DNA of 64,000 nucleotides from Euglena gracilis (taxonomy: Eukaryota; Euglenida; Euglenophyceae; Euglenales), in contig CP154954.1 in NCBI GenBank assembly GCA_039621445.1, positions 3,353,715 to 3,417,714 on the forward strand, in the 5' to 3' direction. A program made the position numbers and the translations under genes. Below, in pieces: positions 1 to 11,900 of the stretch. How positions within the stretch are numbered: the first letter of the stretch is position 1; each line of letters starts with the position of its first letter. Under the pieces are notes generated by a model. That model made no database searches and was not told where the DNA came from. It saw nothing but the letters and a program-made list of their open reading frames with translations.

Positions 1-21
1 ATGTATGTATGTATGTATGTA
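1..21. repeat. (ATGT)n satellite, left flank of transposon
   Basis: Five ATGT units at the window edge. The same satellite resumes at 2276, so the transposon at 22-2275 appears to have inserted in an ATGT array. The TA at 20-21 matches the TA at 2276-2277. Confidence 0.85.
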
Positions 22-150
22 AACCCCCCCCAAAAAATAAGACCCCCCCCAAAAATAAGACCCCCCCCAAAAATAAGACCCCCCCTGGGCCGATCCAGCA
101 AAAATCCAAAAATAAGACCCCCCCAAAATTAAGACCCCCCCTGACGGACA
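22..150. repeat. left end of transposon: C-tract / AAAAATAAGA units
   Basis: About five units of the form CAAAAATAAGA followed by 7-8 C, interrupted once by a short segment around CTGGGCCGATCCAGC that can pair with itself. The outermost unit is the inverted complement of the outermost unit at 2255-2275. Confidence 0.8.
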
Positions 151-335
151 CAAGAAAAGAGCCAAAAATACAGTCTCCCCTTCTTGAAAAACATGCAACA
201 AACGGTTGAGTTGGAATACATTTCTCGAAACGACATGCACCAGTAGCACAGCTTCACTGTGTGCATGGCCCCCGGGGTCAGGGTCTTTGGCCTCTTTTTA
301 TTTTGTCCCAATGCATGGCCATCCTCGGAGTGTGT

Positions 336-2095
336 TTAGTGTGCCGTGATGGTTGCTCCCCGCAATTTGGGTTCCACTTCGATGGCGAAGATCTTACGAT
401 AGTTGTTCTTGAAGATGAAATTGTGTTCGGTGTCAAGGTATTGAACAACTGATGTTGTCCCCTCGGGGATCCTTGCAAATTGCGTCTTCGCCGACACGTC
501 CTTCTTTGCACACTCTGTGAAATGTGCCCTTGCAGAATCCCCAATAAACAGCCGCTGTTTGTTGCCCAGGAACGCATCCCACTCTGCATAAATGAGGTTC
601 ATCAAATCTCCATCCACAACACCTTTTTGTTGGAAGTAAGCGCCGGGACCTTTTTTGTGGTTTGTGGTGTAAAATATCAAACACTGTTTTTTCCCCATTG
701 GAAACCGAAAACCGGAAGAGCACAATCAAGCACAGCCCCGAAAAACAGACACATCAGGGTGGTACATCGCTGTCTCCTCAGTTGAAATATTCCCCAGACC
801 TTTGAAAATGACAATTGGCTTTGGCTGCACCACTTCAGTGCCATCCAGGCTGAGAATAACCAAGGGCAGGTACGTGAAGAAGCGCTTGGAATCTTCTGAA
901 GCGTTCGTTCCAAATGCAATGGTGTCCTCCGTGGACATGCCCTCCTTCAACACCATTGACCGCACAAACTCGCCGTTGAAGCTAACAGGTGCCTCATCAA
1001 AGTTGCCAGCAATCCGTTGCTCGATACACTTTCCCCAGTGATTTAGGCTTCTGTGCATGCTTTCCATACCCAGAAAAACATAATTCAATCAAACAACGTG
1101 CAATACTAACTAATGCGAACACGTCGCTACGTTGACCCCCAGGTTTGCTCGTTATCAAACGAGCAAACCTGGGGGTCTTTTTTTGGGCGCAAATCATTTT
1201 TGGTGTATTATTGCTGCCTAAAAAAAATCCAACTTATATGAACAACGGATTGGACCCCAACAATTTGGAATTGGAAGAATTGGTGCAGTGCTTGTACAAA
1301 GGTGTGGAAAGACGCCAAGCGGTCCATCAAGGTTGCCTTGTCCACCTTCATCGTCGGCTTCTCGCGCTGAAATTTCAGGTGATGTCGACGAACGAACAGC
1401 TCCTGCCAACGGTCGCCCAGCTTTGCCGTGATTCCCAGTTGAGTTCGGATGCAAGCAACCTGGTTCCACAATGCAGCAGGTCGCACCACTCCTTTGGAGG
1501 ACTCGGCGTCATACCATGCCATCACCTTGTCCTCCAGTTCCTGGTGTGCAGGTTTCTTTCCAGGCTTGCCAATACTTTTTCGACTCTGCAGAGACTTGTT
1601 CTTTTTGCGCAAATCTTGTAGCAGCTTCAAAATGCTGTCTTTCTTTTCCACATACTCTCTTACTTGTTTACTGCCTGAACTTTGTGACAAATTGAAAAAC
1701 TTTGCTGTGGCATGCTTGCTCTTTGACACGTTTTCAAAGTGGTAGACAATGCAAGCTTGTGTGAGCAAAGTCGGCCTTTCTCGCTTCTTTTTGTCTTTGG
1801 TTTGCTTGTCGACAACTTGCTTGATAATCCGCAAGACGGCTTCTTTGGCATCTTCCTTTGGTTTGGGATCCCCTGCTCCACTTACTTCAGCAAGGGCGTC
1901 GTCCGCAACTGGGGTCCCTTCTTCAGCATTTGCAATCTCAATGATTAAGTCATCCATGGCTGGGGCCTTTTCTTCTTCTCTGACAACTTCCAACTCTGAG
2001 TCTTCATCTTCTGATGGTAATTCTTGTGTGGCAATTGGAGCCATAGATAGCCCAGCCAACATGTCTTCAGACGTCACATTTTGATTTTGACTCAT
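336..2095 (-). CDS. DDE_1 (pogo/Tigger/CENP-B type) transposase, spliced
   Basis: Predicted to cut and paste the surrounding element. Exon 1 runs from the ATG at 2095 to about 1240. It has an acidic N-terminus, then a CENP-B-like helix-turn-helix region (ACIVYHFE..SKHATAKFFNLS, then LEDKVMAWYDAESSKG and RWQELFVRRHHLKF). After an intron of uncertain limits (about 1080-1240), exon 2 carries the first catalytic Asp in AGNFDEAPVSF (codon at 995-997). The frame is then interrupted by a TGA at 726-728. An 84 nt intron (733 down to 650, GTGCTT...AAAAAG) would remove it with matching phase, joining SVFRGC to PGAYFQQKGVVDG. Exon 3 has the second Asp in LFIGDSARAHF and the third in TTSVVQYLDTEHNF, the family's QPLD position. 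Family assignment is firm; the exon limits are inferred, and the gene could be inactive. Confidence 0.8.
1134..1177. repeat. perfect 20 bp-arm hairpin in transposase intron
   Basis: Arms 1134-1153 and 1158-1177 are exact reverse complements around a 4 nt loop (ATCA). The 3' arm is followed by seven T on the plus strand. It lies in the presumed first intron of the transposase. Function unknown. Confidence 0.85.
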
Positions 2096-2165
2096 TGCTG
2101 AAGAGTGCGAGCAACACAATAAGAAAATTGTTGTTCACTGGCAAAATCCAGATTTTTTGGAAATT

Positions 2166-2275
2166 TTCGAGCAAAAATCCAAAAATAAGCCCCCCCCAAA
2201 AATAAGACCCCCCCTGGAGGCTTCCAGCAACGGACCCAAAAATAAGACCCGGGTCTTATTTTTGGGGGGGGGGTT
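2166..2275. repeat. right end of transposon: C-tract units plus palindrome
   Basis: Two units of the left-end type are followed by a CTGGAGGCTTCCAG hairpin. A palindrome ending the element then joins CCCAAAAATAAGACCC to its exact complement at about 2250, followed by a G-tract and TT. Confidence 0.8.
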
Positions 2276-2735
2276 TATGTATGTATGTATGTATGTATGT
2301 ATGTATGTGTGTGTACCTATGTATGTATGTGTGTGTGTGTATGGATGTGTGCATGCATGAACGGATGGAGGAAAAGATGGATGGATGGGTGGGTGGATTG
2401 GTGGGTGGGTGGGTGGATGGCTAGATGGGTGGATGGGTGGATGGTTAGATGGGTGGATGGGTGGATGGATGGGTGGATAGATGGATGGATCGATGGATGG
2501 ATGGATGCATGCATGCATGCATGCATGCTGCATGAATGCTTGTATGCCTGTGTGTTGTATGTATTCACATCTGCATGCATGCATGTGTGTACATACATAC
2601 ATGTGTATGTGTGCATGTGTGCGTATGTGTATACACATCCATCCATCCATCCATCTATCCATCTATGTATATATGAATGCATGTAATGTATGTATGCATC
2701 TGTCTATTTATCTATGCATCCATCTGCACATCCTC
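2276..2735. repeat. ATGT / ATGG / ATGC compound satellite
   Basis: Runs of ATGT, then GGATGGGT variants, then ATGC, then ATGT and its complement (CATC). Long frames in all phases across it are repeat translations and not genes. Confidence 0.95.
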
Positions 2736-2800
2736 GTAAACGCGATGGTGGCTGTTGGTAGCTGGGAGTCCAACAGAAAAATAAACAGAGTAATCGCTCA

Positions 2801-2906
2801 GCCCTGGCCGAAGTTGCCGACGAGACACTCGCCAGTGTGGATCCCTGCACGGAACTTCAGCAGTGGCAGGCCGCCCGCCCGCCACGACATATGCAGGTCC
2901 ATGACG
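2801..2906 (-). CDS. cyclase exon: GIHTGECLVGNFG core
   Basis: Encodes VMDLHMSWRAGG then LLKFRAGIHTGECLVGNFGQG, the conserved central strand and glycine-rich segment of class III cyclases. A TGA follows at once (2798-2800). No GT is available near the expected end, but GCTGAG follows GQG, so a GC donor is possible. An acceptor CTAG lies at 2907-2910. If the TGA is read, the enzyme lacks the catalytic Asn and Arg of the last block. Confidence 0.85.
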
Positions 2907-5900
2907 CTAGCAGCAGGGTCAGCCGAAAGCCCAAATGCTTTCCTTTGGCACAGACTCTGGATGTCTTGGTTACCATTCGGTGGATTACATGTGTCTTGTA
3001 ACTTCACTGCAGGCAGCAAAGGGGTTTATTCATCTCAGAGCCGCTGGGTGGAGGTCATTAAATGTTGGCGTTTAGTTTTTGGGGCAGGGAAAAGACATTG
3101 AAAAACAAGCTGAAAAGCGCCGGCAACACATTTTCACTGGACACTGGTATGACGCTTTTCACCAAACACTGCGGTTTGAACGGGTGGATGGGTTGTGGGT
3201 CACTGGGGGGGGGGGTCCAGTGGCCCACAATCCATCCACCCGCTCTGAGGTGGGGTGTGCCATGAGTCAGTTTGGCCAGGTCAAACTGATCTGTTTTCAA
3301 GGGTTTTCAGTCAATTTTGGGTGGGCAAGGTCCCCAAAGAGGGATGAGGGTTTTTTTGCCCCCCCCCCTCCTGTAAGAGGGAGAGAGTTCTGTTTCGTAG
3401 GATGAAATATGGGGGTTGAGTGGCCGCCCACACATTGCCCTGAACCTTGAGTGGTGCATCCCTGCTGCCTGTTGCGTGTCAGCACGTTGCCATCATGTTA
3501 GGGAAGCGTTTGCGTGCGAAAGTTGGCATAAACTTGATGGGCTTTTTAAACAACGTTCATGTGTTCATTTGTTGTTGTTTTGGAATTTTCCTTGAAAATT
3601 GTTTACAATATGAAGTATGTGCTACCACCTTTCAATTGTAAGCAGAAACACATGCCCTAAAAGAATCACCCCCCCCTGGGAACCGAGAAACCTGTACACC
3701 TGGGGAGGGGGGGGAAGGACTTTCCAGCGTGACACGACAGCCGGTAGGTACGAGCCCCAAGGTGCCAACTTCCCTGGGGGCGGGGGGGGGGAGGTAATGT
3801 GTGGCGTCGCCCTGGGGGGCCTGCATCGCCAGCGAGGCGGCCACAGCGTCCCCTCTCGGGCCAGGCCAGCCTCAAATCAACCGAGCAAAAAAACAACGTT
3901 CCACCAACATCGCCATGGCGCAGCCCCGCGGTGGGGCAACAGTGGGGGGAGGGGGGGGGGCACTTCTTCCCCTTCTGGAAGCACAGAGTTTGAATGTCCA
4001 GGGACCACGAATCTCCCGCTCTGGTCAGCGGGGGGGAGGGTAGTTGAGGCTGAAATGAGGCCCAACCTTTGCCCCAACTGACCCATTGGGACCTGCCCAA
4101 TCCTCACGCAGATCTATTCCGACCGCCACCCCTGAACCCGGATGCCATGCTTCCAGCCGGCTTTTCCAGCGGTCAGAATCACAGAAGGTAACCGCATTGA
4201 CTGCCAACCCCCACTGCGTTGGATGACCCCTCACTCCATCGTATCTGGTTGCACTGTTTTTTTTATATTTTAGAGAGTTGCTGATCTTTCCAGCCTTTCG
4301 GCTGGGTTTTCGTTGAATAGTATATTGAGATTTGGGGGATAGCCAGTTCTTAGAACTGGCTATCCACCCTGGGAAGCTGTCCTCTGGGTTTGTACCTAGC
4401 CCCCCCCCCCACAGGGAAACTGTCACCTGACAGGTTGTCCGGTGCCGGGGACCCTGCCAAATCCCCATCATGCTGGTTTGCTCCGACCCCACAGCAAGGC
4501 AGGTCACCGCCGTCCAATTACCATATCCTGACCCCCCCCAGGTCCGGACTCGCAAGATTGGCATCACAGGGAGTTGGCCCCTGCCAAAATATCTGTGTTT
4601 TTGGGGGGGCAAAATCGGTCCCAAAAAACGCCGGGTGAAGTGAACTCTGTTCGCTGGTTTGGCCATGTGAGGGGCCATTTGGGGGGAGTACAACGTTAAA
4701 TGGGTTGCACATGACCGGAGAGCGGGACAAAATGGCGATAATGCAGCAGGGAAATGCCCCAACGATCAAGCAGCCTAAGCTTCCAAAGTGCGAACTACGG
4801 AGCTGTTGATGCAGTCGCCGATGAACTTGTCAATGGTGCCGTTGTGCTGCACGATGTTGGGTTGCTGGGCCCCGCACGGCTGTGCCAGAAAAACTGGTGG
4901 AGAAGTAGACCCCTCCAGGTTGGGATATACGCTTTTATCTGATGATTATGTGGGTCTTTGGTCTGTCATTACAATTATTGACCATTGTTGGTGGCTGTGC
5001 TAAGGATCAGCTTTGAAAGACAAGCATTCTCCGAGTGGGTGACAACGTGGTGTGGGTAGGAAAAGTCACTGTCCGCATTGCCAAATGATGGCGAATGGTG
5101 AAGACCTCCCTAATACCCCACCTCCCTTTCCTGCTGATGAGCCCTTGACTTGTTCTGACCCCTCCCCTGCCCCAAGAAACTGTCACCTGACGAGTCAGCA
5201 GGGTGACAGGTCAGGAGAGCGGCCCAAAATGTATGGAATTTTGATGATTTGTTTGGATTTGGAGTCATTGGTGGACGCTGCGATGGGGAAGCCTCACTCT
5301 CTCCGTGAATGCAAGGGAGGGGAGGGGCTGAATTTCCTCCAATTTTGGGTGAGCTCCCTCCAAGCGTGTCTTTTTGGGGGGTATAAGGCTTTCCACCCTG
5401 AAAAAAACTAGTAAGGAACTTTTTCCCAAAAAAAAACCAGTCAGTCGCTTTGCCCCCACCCCCCCCCCCCTGGGGGGATCGGCCACTCTTGAATGCGCTC
5501 ATGTCGCTCATGTTGGCAAGGCAATATTGCCAAAAAGTTTCAAAAAATTTCCGGCGCCTTCGGCGCCAGGCCAGCTACTTTTCATTTTCAGGCCTACCCC
5601 ACCCCAGGGGGGGGGGTCTCTTGGCCTGAAAACCAGCTAGTCACTCTGAAAAAACCAGTCAGTCCCCCCCCCCGGTGGGGTGGGACAGGTATTAAGCAAT
5701 GGTATGATAAGGACAGGTCTGCAAGTACTGGACCAGAGGACAGTTTCCCAGAGGCCTACCTTAGAAGACATTGACAATTTTTGTCCCTCCAGTCGACACA
5801 AAAAAAAATCGAAACTGCGGGGGGTTCACAAATTTGTGATCAGAAGCCGGATAAAAATGAAAGCAATTATTTTGGGAAATTGCTGTTTTCAACATCTTTA

Positions 5901-8900
5901 CAACAATCTTTGACTGCCCTTGGAAAATAGACACCTGAAAATCTTTTAAAATTCCAAGATGCCTTTAAAAAATTTAAACCCTTAAAAAAGCCTTAAATAA
6001 CCCTAAAAAAAAATGAAAATTTTAGTCTTAAAGATAATAATGCACCCATTACGCACCCGTGCAAAGAAAAATCCTTCGGCGCCGAAGGAACTTTTTGACC
6101 TAAGAATCGGTGCCTCCGGAAATACGGAAAGCTCTGGAGGGTGGGCTCTTTGTGGTTCCACACCATGGTGTCACGGTTCTTTTAAAGGTTGACAGGGAAG
6201 GCATTTTCACACGGCTTTCCGGGAGGAGCTGCCAACAGATCCCCCCTGGGAAACTGTTCCCCCCGGGAAAATGTCCTCCACCCTCTGTGCCCGCTCACCC
6301 TACAAGGGACTACAGAAATCCCCGAAACCCTGTGGGTGGTGGGGGGGGTCGACTGCCCCCCCCCATCCTGGCGGGTGGGAGGGGGAATAACAGGGGGACG
6401 GAAAAAGGATTCTCGAAGGACAAAGAAATGGGGGAAAGAAAAAACACACACAAAAACACATAAACACTCACACACAAAACGACAGTTACATGAAAATTGC
6501 TTCTAAAGAAACTGCCTGGGATGCATGATGTCTGCTGGAGAGGTTATATGTTCTGCAGTAAGGTGCATGTTTTGGACAACTGTGCCAATTTTCCTCTCAA
6601 AAAATCTAAAAGGATGATCAAAAACAGCAAAAAAAAATCCAAATTATGTAGAAAAATGTGCATTTAAAGAAAATGGTCTTGATATGTACCCGCCCCCCCC
6701 CTTGTCGTACGACCGGGTTGCTGCAACCTGTGACCGGGGGGGGTCGTAACACCCCCATAACCTGCAACCTGTGACTGGGGGGGGGGGTCGTAAATGCGGG
6801 GGCGGTCGTAGGTGGTGTTAAAATTTTCGCAACCTGCAACCTGTGACCGGGGGGGGTGGTCATAACACCCCCATGACCTGCAACCTGTGACCAGGGGGTG
6901 GTCATAATGAGGGGTGGTCGTACGACAGGGGGGGGGGGCGGGTAGGTGATTAAGAATTCGGAACATTTGTTGCCAAAGAAAAAGGGGGGGGACACAAAGA
7001 ATGCGAAACACACAGATTTCCAAAATAAAAAAAGCACAAAAAATGCAAAAAAAAAAACAAGACGTGTTTGTTCACACATGCCTCTCCCTCCACTGGGAAT
7101 GGGACTTGGGCGCCAAGAAGTGAGGCTCACTGCCAAGAAGGGGCCCAAGGCGCTGCACATGGCCTCGAAGTACTCCGTGCACACGGAGACCAGCGTGGCG
7201 GGGGTCTCCTTCTCACAGATGGTGGAGAAGCCCTCGATGTCCGTGAACATAATGGTCAGTTTCTCAGCAGCAGGCACCGCTTTGGTGCTATCCCACTGTA
7301 TTGGCCATTCCCCGCTGACCCGATACACCGAATGGAAACTAAGAAAGGAAAAAAGAACATAAAACAAAACGGTGGGGGAAAAAAACGATCAAGATAAACT
7401 GCAACGGTCATTTTGTACGAGTGTTCGTTGTAAAATTGTGAAATGGTAGCTTCCATTGCTGTCGTTCCGCAGCCAACATTTCATAGGGCTTCAAAGGTTT
7501 GTGGTGCTGAACATCGCTTTCATTCAAGGAAAAAAAGCACCAAGCAACAAGCAGCAAAGATTCTCACCACCAATCGTCCAGTTCCTTTCCAGACAAATGC
7601 TGGCCTGGTTGGGGTACATTTGATCGTTTGCCTGCATTTTGCCAGCAATCAAAACCAGTCCCCGGGTGGATGCAAACGTCTCAAAAGAACCAAACAACAC
7701 GCCAAATCATGGAGGAAAAGCAAGGGTGACAGCAAATGAAATTTGCAAAGCATCACTGCATGCCGGAACCACGCAATCACTGCATTGTTAAACAAACATA
7801 AAACTCCCCCTCACCTTTTGTGCTGTACACCTGTGGACAAATATTTATTTTCTATTCAGATTTCGTGGTTCAACTGTGGACACCCAAAAAAACTGTTGTG
7901 GCTCAAAAGTATCTTGTGAACCACATTACATACATGTCTGCCCCACCACGCTTCCAGCCAACACTGACCTCACCAGATCGTAATGCAGATGCTTCTGATT
8001 CCTTCCCTTCATTTAAATCACAGACAATCAAGGGGCATGACAGCATGCGACAACGTTGGAGAGGGGGATGGGGACACGAAGCCCTTCTTTCCTGCGGAGA
8101 AAAAAATGCAAAGACAAACGGGTCTATTTGCTGGCTGCATCGAAAGGAGTTCCATCCCAGTCACGTCGCAAGGTGTGGCAATGCCCATACAAAAAGAACT
8201 ACTCAACCAACCCACAGTTCAGCCGGGAGGCTGCCCAGCACTTTCACCACCGCCTGCGGCACGAACTTCCCATGCAGGGATTTTTGGGACAGGTCTGAGG
8301 GGCTGGTGAGGGGGGGGACCCCTACCTGACACACCACAGCACTGCGAAAATAAAAATTCAAAATTCCTTCGGAGAGAGAAGGTGCCGAGAAAAAAATGAT
8401 GCGGCCTAAAAAACGGCACCCCAGAAATAGGGGAAGGCCTGCAGGGGGGGGGGGGGCGACCCCCCCCCACCCAACCACCCATGGGGTTTGGAGATTCCCC
8501 ACAGCCTTGGGTGGATTGGGGGGAGCCGACAGCTGGGTGGACCTGGGCTGGAACCAAGAAATTGCCCACATCTGTTCCATATGGTATTTGCCACAGTTTT
8601 GTCCCGAACCTTTTTAAAATGGGGGGGGGCACTTCTCCCTGGACCCAAACCCACGCACCCGCCCATTTTTTTGGAAAACCCACCCACCCACGAACTCCCC
8701 CCCCCCGGGATCAACCACCCATCCACCTAACCTCCCACACAAGCAAATTCGGCGGAAAACGCCGAAAAGCGTTTTCCGGCCTTCGTCTGGGCCAAAATCT
8801 GACCCAAGACTCAGGAGGGGGTGGTTCGAATCCACCCACCCACTCTCGAAAATCCCCTCCCCAGGGCGGGTGGGTTCAGCCAGATGATAAGTGAACCTAT

Positions 8901-11900
8901 GCTCCAAATCCCTCAACGACGCCATTTTCGACCAATTCGGGCCATTTCCCCCAAGGTTTTTTGGTGCTTTGCACCGTGGAGTTTCAGCTTGCTTGGCCGG
9001 CTCTGGGGGGGGGGAGGGTAGATGGACGGCCGCCAAGCTCGGCTGCCCGGTCTGAAACTGCGCGGGCTACCACCCCCGGGGAAACTGTCACCTGACAAGT
9101 GAACAAGTACAGAGCTAGGTGACAGGTCCCTTTGTGAAAGTGCGGGCGAGTGGGTTTTGGCCCATGGGCGACAGTTTCCCGGGGGGGGGGGGGGGGGCAG
9201 CCGCACCCTGGCCAGGGAGGGGCTGGGGCACCTTGGTGTGAAAAAGTCCCTGTTCCCAAACGCCCGCAGGCCGCGCTCCATCTGGGTGAAGGAGGCCTGG
9301 AAGCGGTGTAGCTCCCGGAATCAGGGAATCACTCAGTAACCACAGGGGTGGCGGCATTCCTTCCCAAACCCAAAACCCACCCACCCACTTTTTTTCCCCG
9401 AAAACCCACCCCCTCCTTCCCCGACACCCACCCACATACACACAAAACGCAGCATCGGCCGAAAACGCTGGAAAAAGTTCCAGCCTGGCCCTAGGGGCCA
9501 GAAATCCACCCACCCACCCTCCCCCCCCCGGGTGGGGGTCACAATGCTCCAATCCCTCAACGCCATTTTCGACCGGTGGGTTTCCCGGTGGCCGTGCAGC
9601 TGCTTGCGGCGTATCCACCCCTCTTCCCCCCCCCCCCCCCCCAGGTAGGTGTCGGTGAATTTGGAAAACGTGGTGAACTCGGAGGTAGGACAGGTGGGCG
9701 CTTTTCTGGGGGTCCATGCGGGCCCCGCCGCTCCCGGGGGGGGGGGGGGGGGTGTGGGGCTGTCACCGTTCCTGGCGCCGCCCGGGGCCACTAACGCGGA
9801 CAGAGGGGGTGGAGGCCGTGGGGGGGGGTGGCAAAACAATCAAACCACCGACACCCCCCCCAGGTCGGAACCCCCGCCGGCCAGGCCCCCCCCCGCAGGT
9901 TGATGCGGCGCCCCCAGCCTCCACTATGCGGGGCGGGGGGCCTTCAGCAAAAAAAAAAACCGGTCCCTGTGCATCCAATGCAAAATCCACAAGGGAAAAA
10001 CGGCCGGGAAAACAGGCCATATTTTGGCAAAACCAGGCCACTTTCGGGGGGGTAAAAAAAAATTCTGGCATCCTTGGGCCATCAACAATCCAGCCAAAAA
10101 TTCAAAAATGTGTTTTCTTTTCATTTTTTTTTTTCATTTTGACCCAATTCAAGCCCGCCCGGCCAGCCTCAGGCCAGGGTCCTCAGGTGGCAGAGATTGG
10201 GTGTGAATGGATTTCCCGATGTCAAGGGTCAGGAACTCTGATTTGGGGGGGGGGGGCACCACCTCAACCTGAGACACCCCACCCCTAAACTAGGGGGCCA
10301 TGACATAAATTTAAAAAAAAAACTGGAAACGTTCCCCAAGACAGAGGTTGCCTGTGACAGATGTGAAAGCATACTTTTTACTAGGTCACAGGCCAAATAG
10401 GCCACAGATCAGAATAATAATTCCCAAGTCCCATTCCTTGGAAATATGTGATTAATGGCCAAGAGATGATGCCATTTTTGTTGCACAGAAGCTGGAAAAA
10501 AATGCCGTTTCAATGGCAAATGCTATCAATATTATCAAATACCATCATGGTCGGTGGGTACAGCGGGTGGAGGATATTTCCCTGGAGCTCACAGATTGTG
10601 CAGACGACACTCTCCCCTCCCCTTGCTGAAAATTGCCGCCCGACAAACCTGTAAGCTCAAACCTGAGTGATAACAGGGGGCCCTGTCGTGAACCTTCCCA
10701 CAGGACAAGTCAGCCGGTCAGACACCCCTCCCTCCCCACGGCGACAGCCTCCCAGGGTGGGCACGCTTCTTTTAACGACCCCAGCAAGGGAGGGGGAGGG
10801 GACCCCCCCAAAATCAGGCCATCTGAGGGCATATCCAAAAAAAATGCGCTTTGTGCTGTAACCCATACCTGGGACTCTGGCCTGGGACCCCCCCCCTGGC
10901 CCCCGGGGATGTCCAGCCCTGGACTCCCCCCCCCCCGGGAGGGTCTACTGAGTTGAAAAGAAGCCTGGTGGGCCACACCCTCGTAGGCATGGGCGGACCC
11001 CTGGGCCCCCGCGCCAGCGCGTGGAGCCGCGTCCCCAGCCACAGCCCCACGCCGAGGGGCAGGAGGACCGCCACAGCGCTGACCGCCCCCAGGATGGCGA
11101 CCCGGGGCGGGGGGCTGTGGGGGGGGGGCACGCATCCGCCGAGCCATGGTGGGCCGGGGGTGTACGGCGGGGTAGCCACCGACCATGGGGGTTCCGCTTT
11201 CGACACAAAGATAAAAAAAGAAAAGAAAAGAAAACCACCCAAACAAACCAAGCAGTTGCCGTCAGGCGTTTGCCATGGTCGCTGGGCCGCGTAACTACGT
11301 AAATGCCAGCTGGCTAAAAAAAAAAACATGACTCGTGTGATGCCAAAACCACACAACACTATTTTTGGAGTGCTTTTCCAAGCTTTTCTAGTCCCTCTGA
11401 ATTAGTCTGGTCCCCCCCTCCCGTCCAGGAATACCCGCTTTGTTCGAAGAAAGACAGTGTCATTGGACATTGATGGAACTTCACATGGATGAGGATGACA
11501 TTCAAGTGAAGTTCGGCTGTTCCTTTGACTCGTTCAGCAGGTCAGGATCTCACACCTGAAACATATTGAAGCGTGGAGTCTTCACGGGGTAAAAGAAAAG
11601 CACTTCCGGCGCCTTTTGGGGAAGAGGTCAAACCTGAACTAAATGCAATTCCAGAGACAATCGTTCAGTTCCCCGGCTGTGACGCCCTTCTTGTCCGACA
11701 CGGACTGGTCCACTTGAGCGTTAGTGGCATCAATGCTTCCCATTACCGACGCCCGGTTCTTCAGCATCAGCACCGTGCACTGCAGGGTGCTGCTGGGCTG
11801 GAGACGAACCACTGCTTCCACACCCCACACCCCCGCACCATTGTCCACCAATGAATATCAATTTGTTGGCTTGGTCATCCTGAAGAAACCTCATCAGGGG

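Larger units (their letters stand above)
22..2275 (-). mobile_element. pogo/Tigger-like DNA transposon with C-tract inverted ends
   Basis: A 2,254 bp unit lies between two ATGT satellite blocks. It begins TA|AACCCCCC and ends GGGGGGTT|TA, so a TA target duplication fits; TA is the target of the Tc1/mariner-pogo superfamily, but the satellite itself contains TA, which weakens this point. The left end has repeated A-rich words (AAAAATAAGA) separated by C-tracts. The right end has the same units plus a terminal inverted copy. Between the ends is a minus-strand gene with a helix-turn-helix region and the D-D-D residues of a DDE_1 transposase. This architecture resembles the non-coding C-tract elements elsewhere in the window, so this may be the autonomous form. 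That link is inference. Confidence 0.72.

Noticed and set aside
1158-1184. Hairpin plus T-run resembling a bacterial terminator
   Set aside because: The sequence is eukaryotic and the position is inside a minus-strand intron; only the hairpin itself is reported.
8219-9717. Pro- and Gly-rich frames of 100-200 codons
   Set aside because: They come from C- and G-tracts in cyclase introns; only the 9251-9311 segment has a recognisable motif.
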